In this document: positions 1 through 8,533 of the stretch, piece by piece
How positions within the stretch are numbered: the stretch's first letter is position 1
Layout: each line of letters starts with the position of its first letter
Notes under the pieces: generated by a model
The model's database searches: none
Told to the model about the DNA's origin: nothing
Seen by the model: only the letters and a program-made list of their open reading frames with translations
Assembly (NCBI RefSeq): GCF_001423695.1
Contig: NZ_LMOZ01000002.1
Span: forward strand, 434,658-498,657
Reading direction: 5' to 3'
From: Leifsonia sp. Leaf336
GTDB taxonomy: Bacteria; Actinomycetota; Actinomycetes; Actinomycetales; Microbacteriaceae
DNA length: 64,000 nucleotides
Translations under genes and position numbers: made by a program

Positions 1-1608
1 GCCCTGGTCTGGATGGAGGACTGCCACGGCGACACGTACACCGTCATGCCGATCGGCAACGTCCTCTACGCGGCCGGGCATGCGCACATGTGCAGCAACG
101 TCGGCGGGTTCCCCGAGACGAATCCGCGCACCTATCACCACACCCTGGCGTTCTCGAAAGCCCGGACGGGCACCCTGACGAACGATGGCAACAGGTCGTA
201 CGCGAACTTCAGGGGCCAGCCGTCGCCGAGCCCGCTGACGTGGTACCCCGACTTCTCGACGGGCACCTACACCGGCCAGGGACAAGCGGTCTGGAGCCTT
301 TCGGGCAACACGAACTACGTGGTCGCCGGAGGCGAGTTCCCGACGGTGAACGGCAAGGCGCAGTACGGGCTCACCCGGTTCGCGACGGACAGCGTCTCGC
401 GCAGCACGATGGGGCCGAACAACAACACGGCGCTCACGCCGACGGCCAGCTCGTCGACGTCCGGGCAGGCGAGGATCGCCTGGACCTCCACGTACGACAT
501 GGACAACTATCAGCTGACCTACGCGCTCTCGCGTGACGGCAACACGGCGAACCCGGTCTACACGACGACCAAGGGGAACAACTTCTGGAACACCTCCGCG
601 ATGAGCTTCACCGAGTCCGGCCTGACGCCGGGGAGCGCGCACACCTACACGCTCACGGTCACCGACCCGGACGGCAACCAGATCGCCCGTAGCGGCAACC
701 AGGTCGTGATCGCGGGCGGAGGCACGAACCCGCCGCCAGTCGCGTCGTTCACTGTCGGGCAGAACGGGCTGACGATCAGCGTCGACGGCACGGCCTCCAG
801 CGACCCGAACGGCACGATCGCGTCGTACGCGTGGAACTTCGGCGACGGCAGCACCGCGACCGGCTCGACGGCGAGCCACGCCTACGCGGCAGCCGGCACG
901 TACACCGTGACCCTGACGGTGACCGACAACCAAGGCGCGACGAACTCGACCTCGAAATCCGTGACGGTCACGGCGAACTCCGGCAACACCATCGCTCAGG
1001 ACACCTTCCAGAGGACCGTCAGCGGAGGCTGGGGCAGCGCGCAGACCGGAGGCGCGTGGACGGGCTCGGGGAGCGCGACGCAGTACTCGGTGAGCAGCGG
1101 GACGGGCAACATCGCCGACGCGGCAGGCACGACCGCGACCGAGCTGCTCAAGTCGGTCTCGTCGACCCGCACCGACACGACGGTCACCCTCACGACCGAC
1201 ATCGCGCCGAGCGGAGGCGGGGCCTTCGTCTCGGCGATCGGCCGGCAGGTCGGCTCGGTGGCCTACGAGGGGCGGGCCTGGATCAGCGCGAGCGGCGCAG
1301 TGCAGGTACAGCTGCTGCAGAGCGGCACGACCATCCAGTCGGCAGTCGTCAGCGGCGTGACCTACACGCCCGGGATGCAGCTGACCCTGCGGGTGCAGGT
1401 CTTCGGCACCTCCCCGACGACGATCCAGGCGAAGCTCTGGCCGGCCACGCAGGCCCAGCCCACGAACTGGCAGGTCAGCGCCACCGACTCCACCGCCGCG
1501 CTGCAGGCAGCGGGCAACGTGGGGCTGAAAGCGTACCTGTCGGGCACGGCCAGCCCGTCGCCCGTCACCGTCAAGTTCGCGAACTACGGGGTGGTCGCCG
1601 TTCCGTGA
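1..1608 (+). CDS. PKD-domain secreted protein, 3' part
   Basis: The reading frame is open from the first base, so the gene starts upstream of the window. The visible 535 codons begin with a segment rich in Asn, Gly and Tyr that resembles the end of a delta-60/beta-propeller repeat region. A fibronectin-like strand region follows. Next comes a clear PKD domain, roughly bases 740-970, with the hallmarks WNFGDGS and YTVTLTVTD. The last 205 residues form a beta-rich, Ser/Thr/Gly-rich module starting DTFQR that looks like a carbohydrate-binding or LamG-type jelly roll. No LPXTG or membrane segment is visible at the C-terminus, so the protein is probably secreted rather than sorted to the wall. The family is common in actinobacteria, usually with unknown function. 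It converges on the next gene with only 13 bases between them. Confidence 0.75.
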   Translation, partial: ALVWMEDCHGDTYTVMPIGNVLYAAGHAHMCSNVGGFPETNPRTYHHTLAFSKARTGTLTNDGNRSYANFRGQPSPSPLTWYPDFSTGTYTGQGQAVWSLSGNTNYVVAGGEFPTVNGKAQYGLTRFATDSVSRSTMGPNNNTALTPTASSSTSGQARIAWTSTYDMDNYQLTYALSRDGNTANPVYTTTKGNNFWNTSAMSFTESGLTPGSAHTYTLTVTDPDGNQIARSGNQVVIAGGGTNPPPVASFTVGQNGLTISVDGTASSDPNGTIASYAWNFGDGSTATGSTASHAYAAAGTYTVTLTVTDNQGATNSTSKSVTVTANSGNTIAQDTFQRTVSGGWGSAQTGGAWTGSGSATQYSVSSGTGNIADAAGTTATELLKSVSSTRTDTTVTLTTDIAPSGGGAFVSAIGRQVGSVAYEGRAWISASGAVQVQLLQSGTTIQSAVVSGVTYTPGMQLTLRVQVFGTSPTTIQAKLWPATQAQPTNWQVSATDSTAALQAAGNVGLKAYLSGTASPSPVTVKFANYGVVAVP

Positions 1609-1621
1609 TCGGGAGGCCGGG

Positions 1622-3271
1622 TCAGCCGATCGACTCGAGGTGCGTGCCCGTTCCGCTGACCAGGTACCCTCCATCGAACTCCCAGGTCGTCGACCAGCTG
1701 GTTCGGGGGAGGGTCCAGAGCAGCTTGCCCGTCGCCAGATCCCACGCCGAGCCTGGCTGGCCGGGATCCGTATAGGGGGCCCGTCGGTAGCCGTAAAGGT
1801 TGCGCGAGCCTGAGAACAGACCCGGAATCGACGTGTCGGCATAAGAGCCCGAGCTGACCGGGTGGCCGTCGTCGACGGAGTAGCTGCAGAGCGCTCCGGT
1901 CGAGTACCGGACGATGATCGCATTGCGAGCGGTGTCCAGAACCGGGTTCGCGTTCTGTTCTCCATCGACGCACGTCGAGCGGGGGACGTTCCAGACGTCC
2001 TGTCCCGTCGTCTCGTCGACCAACATGACGTCTGATTTCGTCGTGACCAGGAACCAGCCGGCTCCGAGGCCGTTGGCGTCACCGAAGGACGGCCGCCCCG
2101 GTAGCGCTCCGGGCATCCTGACCTCCTGGAGGCTCGGATTGGGCCCGAAGGTCCGGTTCCAGAGCCGGTGCCCTCGCGCGTCGTAACCGCTCGCGGACGA
2201 CACGGGGCTGTTCCAGTCGTAGTCGACCAGGACATCTCGCGTGGGGTAGGTGATACGGAACGGGTTGTCACCCCTTATCACTGCACCCGTCGCCGCGTCC
2301 AGGAGGCGGTCGCCCGCCCAACCGTCGTGCCACTGCGTCGAGAGGTCGATCACCCCCGATCCCAGCGTCGTCCCGTTCATGGAGGTGCCGAAGCCGGGCA
2401 GCGTGACCGTCCACACTGGTCGATCGGGTGTGAGGGGGTCGACCCTCATGGCGACATCGTCGGACACCGGCGTGCCCCGGGCGTCGGTGTTGTGCTGGAT
2501 GGCGATGAGGTCTCCCGAGTCGTCTGGCAGCGCTATCCGATCCCGTAGAGGGAAAGTGCCTTCACCGAGGGTGTACGGCCCCAGCGTCCGGCCGGTCCGG
2601 AGATCGATGACCTCGTGGGGTCCTACGTCGTCCGCCCCGTAGGCGATGAAGGCCCGTCCCGATGTGCCGAGAACCTGCAGGTCGGTCATCCTCTGCCCCA
2701 GGCTCGCGACATCGAATGCCCACTCGCGCGTCCAGAGCGTCGTTCCGTTCGACGTGTCGACGAGCGTGAGCGCAATGTCCTCGTGCGTCTCGTCGATGCA
2801 ATCCGAGCCCTCGTACTCTTTGGGACGGGTCCCCGTCAGATACAGCGCACGGCCGTCCGACAGCGAGTACGACTGCGTTCCTGTGCACCCGTCGTCCGCG
2901 CCGGGGAGGTCGAGCGTCCAACTCGGTTGCGCCGGGAGGGCGTCCACGTCGTGCGGCAGGATCGGCGTCGACTGCACGATCGGTGCCTGCGTCGGGGTCG
3001 GCGTGGGTGTCGGGGTCGGTGTCGGTGTGGCCGACGACGGGACGACCGGCGCGGGCGCCGGCTCGGGCTCCGCGAAGCGGAGGACGCCCGTCAGCGCGAG
3101 CGCCGCAGTGCCGCCCGCGAGAGCCAGGGCGACGCCGGTGAGCGCCGCGACCATCGCGAAGCGCCGGGTGGGGCGGCGGGAGGGCGCGGCATCCACCGTC
3201 TGGATGAGCAGCTCGCGGATGGCGGCGCTGCGGGCGGCGTCGAACGCCGGGGTCGGGTTGCTGGTGGTCAT
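1622..3271 (-). CDS. Membrane-anchored PQQ-like beta-propeller protein, putative anti-sigma partner
   Basis: The protein has 549 residues. A short N-terminal cytoplasmic part (residues 1-38) leads to one membrane segment (about 39-61), then a Pro/Thr-rich linker (about 70-100), then some 440 extracellular residues. Blade-like repeats such as TTLWTREW, DRPVWTVTLPGF, GQDVWNVPR and GKLLWTLPR mark a PQQ-like beta-propeller. The start was chosen because ATG overlaps the stop of the upstream sigma gene as ATGA, which implies co-translation. Genes in this position behind ECF sigma genes usually encode the anti-sigma factor. Here the cytoplasmic part is very short and has no zinc-binding HxxxCxxC motif, so regulation of the sigma factor is inference only. 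Confidence 0.8.
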   Translation of the reverse strand: MTTSNPTPAFDAARSAAIRELLIQTVDAAPSRRPTRRFAMVAALTGVALALAGGTAALALTGVLRFAEPEPAPAPVVPSSATPTPTPTPTPTPTQAPIVQSTPILPHDVDALPAQPSWTLDLPGADDGCTGTQSYSLSDGRALYLTGTRPKEYEGSDCIDETHEDIALTLVDTSNGTTLWTREWAFDVASLGQRMTDLQVLGTSGRAFIAYGADDVGPHEVIDLRTGRTLGPYTLGEGTFPLRDRIALPDDSGDLIAIQHNTDARGTPVSDDVAMRVDPLTPDRPVWTVTLPGFGTSMNGTTLGSGVIDLSTQWHDGWAGDRLLDAATGAVIRGDNPFRITYPTRDVLVDYDWNSPVSSASGYDARGHRLWNRTFGPNPSLQEVRMPGALPGRPSFGDANGLGAGWFLVTTKSDVMLVDETTGQDVWNVPRSTCVDGEQNANPVLDTARNAIIVRYSTGALCSYSVDDGHPVSSGSYADTSIPGLFSGSRNLYGYRRAPYTDPGQPGSAWDLATGKLLWTLPRTSWSTTWEFDGGYLVSGTGTHLESIG

Positions 3272-3855
3272 TGCGCACCTCCTTCGAGGATGGGCTCGGC
3301 CATGCCGAGCGTGAGGTCGCCGAGCTTGCGCTTGGCCCGGGAGAGCCGCGATTTGACGGTGCCGACCGGGACGCCGAGGGTCGCCGCGGCCTCCGCGAGG
3401 GGCAGTTCCTCGAGCACGCAGAGCGTGATGACGTCCTGATCGCGGGGCGGAAGCGCGGCGAAGGCGTCGCGCACGCGCTTCTCGCGCGGGCCGTTGTCGA
3501 TCGACGCGTCGATGTCCACCGCGTGGTCGCCCTGGGTCTCGGGCTTCGGGAGGCGTGCGAGCGCCGTGCGGTACCGGCGGGCGCTGCGCGTCTGGTTGCG
3601 GATGACGTTGTTGGTCGTCACCAGCAGCCAGGGGAGGATCGTCCCGTCGACGACGTGCACGGCGTCGCGGCGGCGCCAGGCCTCCAGGAACACCATGGCA
3701 GTGGCGTCCTCCGCTTCGTGCGGGTCGCGGAGCAGGCGCAGTGCCTGCCCGAAGACGCGGTCGCGATGCCGGTCGAAGAGCGTGGCGAACGCGGCGGAGT
3801 CCCCGCTGCGTGCGCTCGACCAGGCGTCGGCCTCGTCGAAACTCCCTGTTTCCAT
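3268..3855 (-). CDS. ECF-type RNA polymerase sigma factor
   Basis: This 195-residue protein has the two sigma-70 regions of the extracytoplasmic-function class and nothing else. Region 2 spans about residues 20-90, with RHRDRVFGQALRLL and EAEDATAMVFLEAW. Region 4 spans about 128-180, with LPPRDQDVITLCVLEELPLA and the recognition helix VPVGTVKSRLSRAKRKL. The start ATG has a GAGGGG ribosome site just upstream. The 3' end overlaps the beta-propeller membrane protein by four bases, so the two are likely made together and work as a pair. It is divergent from dacB, and about 90 bases separate them. Its regulon cannot be read from this window. Confidence 0.93.
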   Translation of the reverse strand: METGSFDEADAWSSARSGDSAAFATLFDRHRDRVFGQALRLLRDPHEAEDATAMVFLEAWRRRDAVHVVDGTILPWLLVTTNNVIRNQTRSARRYRTALARLPKPETQGDHAVDIDASIDNGPREKRVRDAFAALPPRDQDVITLCVLEELPLAEAAATLGVPVGTVKSRLSRAKRKLGDLTLGMAEPILEGGAQ

Positions 3856-3946
3856 ATCCCCTCATGTCCGGTCGGCGGGAAAGGTTCCATCGAGCGGCCG
3901 GACGGTGGCGATTGGTGCTCTCAGGGAACGTGGGTAATATACCCGG

Positions 3947-5581
3947 ATGCGCGAATCGGACCAGCGCGACTCCGGTCTGCCCGACGGCACCGAGTCTGAA
4001 TCGACGAACACTTTCCCGCTTGTTCCCCCGACCGGCGACTCCTCTGCGACGAGCGAGCCCGGTGAAACGGCGACCCGTTCCGGCCGCCGGGCGGCCGCGA
4101 CCCCGGCACGGGGAGGCGCCGCGGGAGGCGCGGTGGCGGCAGCGGCGGCGGGAGTCCTCTCCGCGATCCGCAGCCACCCCAAGGCCTGGATGGCTGCGGG
4201 GGCGGCGGTCGCCTTCGTGATCCTCGGCACGGGCAGCGTCGCGCTCGGTGCGACCATGGGCAGTGCTCCGGCGAAGGCGGCGGGAGTGGCCTCGCCGACG
4301 CACTCGGCCAGCAGCACGCCGACGCCCACGGCGACCCCCACCGTCGACCCGGCTCGTCCCGTGCCCGCCGCGCAGCCGGCGGCGAGCCGCATCCGCACCT
4401 GCTCGGTGGCCTCCCTCGCTCAGGACGGCCGGCTCGGCAACCTGGAGGCCCAGGTCGTCAACGCGAAGACCGGCGCGGTGCTGTTCGACCGCAACGGCGC
4501 CAAGCCCGGCCCGACGGCCTCCGTGCTCAAGACCCTGACGTCGGCCGCCGCGCTCGCGACCCTCGGCCCCGACTACCGCGTCCAGACGACAGTCGTCGCC
4601 GGCAGCGTACCCGGCCAGGTCGTGATCGTCGGAGGCGGCGACGTGACGCTGTCGCGGCTGCCCGGAGGCCAGGGCGCCTTCTACACGGGCGCTCCGTCCA
4701 TCCAGGACCTCGCCAACCAGACCAAGCAGGCACTCGGCGGTCAGCCCGTCACCTCCATCGTGGTCGACGCCTCCCTGTTCGGCGGCCCGCTGTGGCAGCC
4801 CAGCTGGGACGAGCACGAGGAGCGCGTGGTCGAGGGCTCGACGCCCTACATGTCGGCCCTGATGGTCGACGGCGACCGCAACGACCCGGGAGCGGTGGAG
4901 TCGCCGCGCAGCACCGACCCCGTCGGGCGGGCCGTGCAGTATTTCCAGCAGTACCTGGGCACCAACGTCCCGGTCACCTCCGGCTCCGCTCCGGCGGGAG
5001 CGCGCCAGCTGGCCGCCGTGCAGTCGCAGCCGGTCACCACGCTGATCGATCAGGCGATGAAGTACTCCGACAACACGATCATGGAGGAGCTCGCGCGCCT
5101 TGTGGCGATCAAGGCCGGCGCCGGCAACACCTTCGAGGCCGAGAACGCGGGCGTGCTCGCCGGGCTGAAGGGCTACGGGATCGACACCAGCGGCATCCAC
5201 ATCGCCGACGGCTCCGGCCTCAGCGCCGACAACGCGGTTCCGCCGGCATACCTGACCCAGCTGTTCATCAAGGTGCTCAACCGCCAGAACGGACTGGGCG
5301 TCGTCTACGACGGTCTGCCGGTCTCCGGTCAGTCCGGCACGCTCGGCCCGGGCTACAGCCGCTTCACCGGCGCCAACGCGGTCGCCCGCGGCGCCGTGCA
5401 CGCCAAGACCGGCTGGATCAACAACGGCTACACGCTGTCCGGCATCGTCGACGCCGCCGACGGCACGCCGCTCACCTTCGCGGTCTTCGCGCTCGGCCCG
5501 GTGAGCGAGAATGCCAAGCAGGCGATCGACACGCTCGTCACCGGCTTCTACAAGTGTGGTGACAACCTCATGAACGGCTGA
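3947..5581 (+). CDS. dacB: D-alanyl-D-alanine carboxypeptidase (PBP4 family)
   Basis: A 544-residue peptidase S13 / low-molecular-weight PBP4 protein that trims the terminal D-Ala of peptidoglycan stem peptides outside the membrane. The three penicillin-binding motifs are in order: SVLK (Ser192, Lys195), SDN (374-376) and KTG (487-489). An unusual cytoplasmic tail of about 80 residues precedes a single membrane segment (about 80-103) and a Ser/Thr/Pro linker, so it is a type II anchored protein without a cleavable signal. The start has no ribosome site. It lies 6 bases after TAATAT (3935-3940), which fits a leaderless transcript. pncA follows 15 bases downstream and is probably co-transcribed. 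Confidence 0.92.
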   Translation: MRESDQRDSGLPDGTESESTNTFPLVPPTGDSSATSEPGETATRSGRRAAATPARGGAAGGAVAAAAAGVLSAIRSHPKAWMAAGAAVAFVILGTGSVALGATMGSAPAKAAGVASPTHSASSTPTPTATPTVDPARPVPAAQPAASRIRTCSVASLAQDGRLGNLEAQVVNAKTGAVLFDRNGAKPGPTASVLKTLTSAAALATLGPDYRVQTTVVAGSVPGQVVIVGGGDVTLSRLPGGQGAFYTGAPSIQDLANQTKQALGGQPVTSIVVDASLFGGPLWQPSWDEHEERVVEGSTPYMSALMVDGDRNDPGAVESPRSTDPVGRAVQYFQQYLGTNVPVTSGSAPAGARQLAAVQSQPVTTLIDQAMKYSDNTIMEELARLVAIKAGAGNTFEAENAGVLAGLKGYGIDTSGIHIADGSGLSADNAVPPAYLTQLFIKVLNRQNGLGVVYDGLPVSGQSGTLGPGYSRFTGANAVARGAVHAKTGWINNGYTLSGIVDAADGTPLTFAVFALGPVSENAKQAIDTLVTGFYKCGDNLMNG

Positions 5582-5596
5582 GCAGAGGAGGCAGCG

Positions 5597-6178
5597 GTGG
5601 GCAAGGCGCTGTTCATCATCGACGTGCAGAACGACTTCACGGAGGGGGGCGCTCTCGGCGTCGACGGGGGAGCGGCGGTCGCTGCGGCCATCACCGAACA
5701 CCTGCGCGCGCACGCCGGTGAGTACACGATCGTGCTCGCGAGCCGTGACTGGCACGACGCGGACAACGACAACGGCGGCCACTTCGCCACCGATGCCGAT
5801 CCGGACTTCGTTTCCACCTGGCCGCCGCACTGCGTCGCTGGCACGGCCGGCGCCGAGTACCACCCCGCGCTCGACACCTCCCGCGTCGGCTACCACATCC
5901 GCAAAGGCCAGGGAGTGCCCGCCTACTCGATCTTCGAGGGGCGTACGGATGCGGGGTCGACGGTTCACAACCTGCTGGACGAGCACGGGATCGACATCGT
6001 CGACATCGCGGGCATCGCGACCGATTACTGCGTGCGCGCCTCCGCGCTCGACGCACTGGCGCACGGGCAGCGCGTGCGCGTACTCACCGACCTCGTCGCG
6101 GGTGTCGCGGCTGAGTCGTCGGAGGCGGCGCTGGCCGAGCTGGGCCGCGCGGGAGCGGAGCTCGTCGCGACCGACTAG
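5597..6178 (+). CDS. pncA: Nicotinamidase / pyrazinamidase
   Basis: A 193-residue isochorismatase-fold amidohydrolase that converts nicotinamide to nicotinate for NAD salvage. The catalytic triad is visible as Asp9 (FIIDVQNDF), Lys103 (IRKGQG) and Cys145 (ATDYCVRASA). Metal ligands are Asp51 and His53 in SRDWHD and a later His in GGHF. Length matches the family. The GTG start is favoured by AGAGGAGG 5-12 bases upstream. In some actinobacteria this enzyme also activates pyrazinamide. It sits directly behind dacB in the same direction, and the MMPL gene follows after 60 AT-richer bases that carry a likely new promoter. Confidence 0.95.
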   Translation: MGKALFIIDVQNDFTEGGALGVDGGAAVAAAITEHLRAHAGEYTIVLASRDWHDADNDNGGHFATDADPDFVSTWPPHCVAGTAGAEYHPALDTSRVGYHIRKGQGVPAYSIFEGRTDAGSTVHNLLDEHGIDIVDIAGIATDYCVRASALDALAHGQRVRVLTDLVAGVAAESSEAALAELGRAGAELVATD

Positions 6179-6206
6179 AGAGCGGCCCCAATTAGGCACT
6201 ATGCTG

Positions 6207-6228
6207 ATTGCTAACTTGGCTAGCTAAT
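6207..6228 (+). promoter_or_regulatory. Putative MarR/TetR-type operator before the MMPL gene
   Basis: An imperfect inverted repeat, ATTGCTA-N7-TAGCTAAT, lies in an AT-rich island. Its core TTGGCTAGCTAA (6216-6227) is palindromic except for one base pair. A -10-like TATGCT (6200-6205) sits just upstream, so a bound protein would cover the expected transcript start. TTGC/GCAA arms are typical of MarR-family sites. No regulator gene is adjacent, so the binding protein is unknown. Confidence 0.4.
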
Positions 6229-6238
6229 TGGAGGCGTG

Positions 6239-8404
6239 ATGTCGGGCAAGCCGTCACTGTGGTTGCGGATCGTGGTGCCGACGGCGCTCATCCTGATCTG
6301 GTTGGTGGTGGCGGGCATCGGCGGCCCGACCTTCGGCAAGCTCTCCAGCGTCTCCAGCAACGACCAGGCCGCCTTCCTGCCCGCGAGCGCGGAGTCGACC
6401 GAGGTGCAGGACTGGCAGAAGCGGTTCACGGACTCCGACGCGGTGCCGGCGATCGTCGTGGTGCAGTCCGACTCCGCCATCCCGAGGAGCGAGCTCGCGT
6501 CGTACTCCGAGCTCGCCACGAAGCTCGGGGAGGTGAAGGGCGTCCAGGCGCCCGAGTCCGGCGCGACGACGAGCGTCGCCGGGCCGATCCCGTCGGAGGA
6601 CGGCACGGCCGTGCAGTTCATCGTGCCGGTCGCCGACACGAACAACGTCAAGACGGTCGTCGCCGACCTGCGCAGCGTCGTGAAGAGCGAGCTGCCGTCG
6701 GGAGCCCAGGGCTGGGTCACCGGTCCCGCGGGGCTCACCGCCGATCTGGTCAACGCGTTCGGCGGCATCGACGGCATCCTCCTGCTCGTCGCGGTCGGCG
6801 CGGTGTTCGTCATCCTGCTGCTGGTCTATCGCGCGCTGCTGCTGCCAGTCCTGGTGCTGCTGACCTCCGTCTTCGCGCTGTGCGCCGCCATCCTCGTCGT
6901 CTACCTCTTCGCGCTGTGGGGCTGGATCAAGCTGAGCGGGCAGAGCCAGGGCATCCTCTCGATTCTGGTGATCGGCGCCGCCACCGACTACTCGCTGCTG
7001 CTCGTGGCGCGCTACCGGGAGGCCCTCCAGCAGGACGAGTCGCGCTGGACGGCGATCCTGAAGGCGTGGAAGGCGGCCTTCGAGCCGATCCTCGCCTCCG
7101 GCGCCACGGTCATCCTCGCCCTGCTGTGCCTGCTGTTCTCCGACCTCAACTCCAACAAGAGCCTCGGGCCGATCGCCGCTATCGGCATCGTGTTCTCGCT
7201 GCTGTCGGCGCTGACCCTGTTGCCGACGCTGCTCGCGGTGTTCGGGCGCGCGGCGTTCTGGCCGTTCCGCCCCGTCTACGCCGGCGACCACGCCCACGAG
7301 CACAAGCACACCGACGAGGAGGCCATCGCCGGGCTCAACGGCATCCGCGGTGTCTGGCGGCGCGTGGGTGCGCTCATCGCCCACCGGCCGCGGATCACCT
7401 GGATCGTGTCGTTCGTGCTGCTCGCAGCCTGCGCCCTGGGGCTCACCCAGCTCAAGGCCAACGGTGTCGAGCAGACCGACCTGGTGTTGTCGCAGTCCGA
7501 TGCGGCCGACGGGCAGAAGGTCCTCGCGAAGCACTTCGACGCCGGCTCGGGCGCGCCCGTGATCATCGTGGCGAAGGAGGCCGACGGCGAGGCGGTGCGC
7601 GCGGCCGCCGAGAAGAACGACGGCATCGCGACCGCGACCCTCTACACGGGCGGAGGCCGCCCGGCGGCCGCGGGGGGCGCCGCGGCGCCGCCGGTGGTGA
7701 AGGACGGACGGGTGCTCGTCCAGGCAACGCTGAAGGCGCAGCCCGACTCCGCGGCCGCCGAGCAGGTCGTCCGCGAGCTGCGCCACGACCTCCCGAGCAC
7801 CGACTTGAGCGTGCTCGTGGGCGGGGTGACCGCGATCGCGCTCGACACCAACGACACCGCCCAGAGCGACCTGATGAAGATCATCCCGATCGTGCTGCTC
7901 GTCATCCTGCTGGTGCTGATGCTGCTGCTGCGGTCGATCGTCGCGCCGGTCCTCCTGATCGCCAGCGTCGTGCTGTCGTACGCCGCCGCGCTCGGCGTCT
8001 CCGCCCTGGTGTTCGACCACCTGTTCCGATTCCCCGGCGCGGACGCCAGCGTGCCGCTCTTCGGGTTCGTCTTCCTGGTGGCCCTCGGGGTGGATTACAA
8101 CATCTTCCTGATGACGCGGGTACGGGAGGAGTCGCTGCGGATCGGCACGCGGCCCGGCATCCTGCGGGGCCTGGGGATGACCGGGAGCGTCATCACCTCC
8201 GCCGGTGTGGTGCTCGCGGCGACCTTCGCGGCCCTCGCCGTCATCCCGATCCTGTTCCTCGTGCAGATCGCCTTCATCGTGGCGTTCGGCGTGCTGCTCG
8301 ACACCGTGCTCGTCCGCTCGCTGCTCGTCCCTGCCCTCTCGTACGACATCGGACGGGCGATCTGGTGGCCGTCGAAGCTCTGGCGGAACGCGCCGCAGCG
8401 CTGA
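6239..8404 (+). CDS. MMPL-family (RND-type) membrane transporter
   Basis: A 721-residue protein with the duplicated MMPL layout. One membrane segment near residue 15 is followed by an extracellular domain (about 40-180), a block of five to six helices (about 185-345) and a cytoplasmic loop rich in His, Asp and Glu. A second copy of the same plan follows. The conserved GAATDYSLLL and GVDYNIFLMTR stretches carry the Asp-Tyr pairs that relay protons in this superfamily. Actinobacterial members export lipids or drugs; the substrate here is unknown. ATG at 6239 was preferred over the in-frame GTG one codon upstream because GGAGG (6230-6234) sits at a workable distance from it. Confidence 0.88.
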   Translation: MSGKPSLWLRIVVPTALILIWLVVAGIGGPTFGKLSSVSSNDQAAFLPASAESTEVQDWQKRFTDSDAVPAIVVVQSDSAIPRSELASYSELATKLGEVKGVQAPESGATTSVAGPIPSEDGTAVQFIVPVADTNNVKTVVADLRSVVKSELPSGAQGWVTGPAGLTADLVNAFGGIDGILLLVAVGAVFVILLLVYRALLLPVLVLLTSVFALCAAILVVYLFALWGWIKLSGQSQGILSILVIGAATDYSLLLVARYREALQQDESRWTAILKAWKAAFEPILASGATVILALLCLLFSDLNSNKSLGPIAAIGIVFSLLSALTLLPTLLAVFGRAAFWPFRPVYAGDHAHEHKHTDEEAIAGLNGIRGVWRRVGALIAHRPRITWIVSFVLLAACALGLTQLKANGVEQTDLVLSQSDAADGQKVLAKHFDAGSGAPVIIVAKEADGEAVRAAAEKNDGIATATLYTGGGRPAAAGGAAAPPVVKDGRVLVQATLKAQPDSAAAEQVVRELRHDLPSTDLSVLVGGVTAIALDTNDTAQSDLMKIIPIVLLVILLVLMLLLRSIVAPVLLIASVVLSYAAALGVSALVFDHLFRFPGADASVPLFGFVFLVALGVDYNIFLMTRVREESLRIGTRPGILRGLGMTGSVITSAGVVLAATFAALAVIPILFLVQIAFIVAFGVLLDTVLVRSLLVPALSYDIGRAIWWPSKLWRNAPQR

Positions 8405-8533
8405 CCCCGATGGTCATCGCGCTGCGCACCCTGTAGGGCGGAGCGCGGTCGTCGGCGCCGCGCGCTGAACAGGATGCGCGTCCGCCGTCGCGTTCGTTGC
8501 CGCCCGGCGCAGGGGTCGGCGAGAGTGGAACAT

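Noticed and set aside
2990-3035. A possible CRISPR-like or tandem repeat
   Set aside because: The 6-base units encode a Thr-Pro linker inside a good coding frame, without spacers or repeat-spacer structure.
1622-6199. A single minus-strand open frame of 1525 codons
   Set aside because: Only the segment 1622-3271 encodes the beta-propeller protein. The rest is antisense to dacB, pncA and the sigma gene, has low-complexity Arg/Gly/Asp content and no recognisable domains. It is a high-GC frame artefact.
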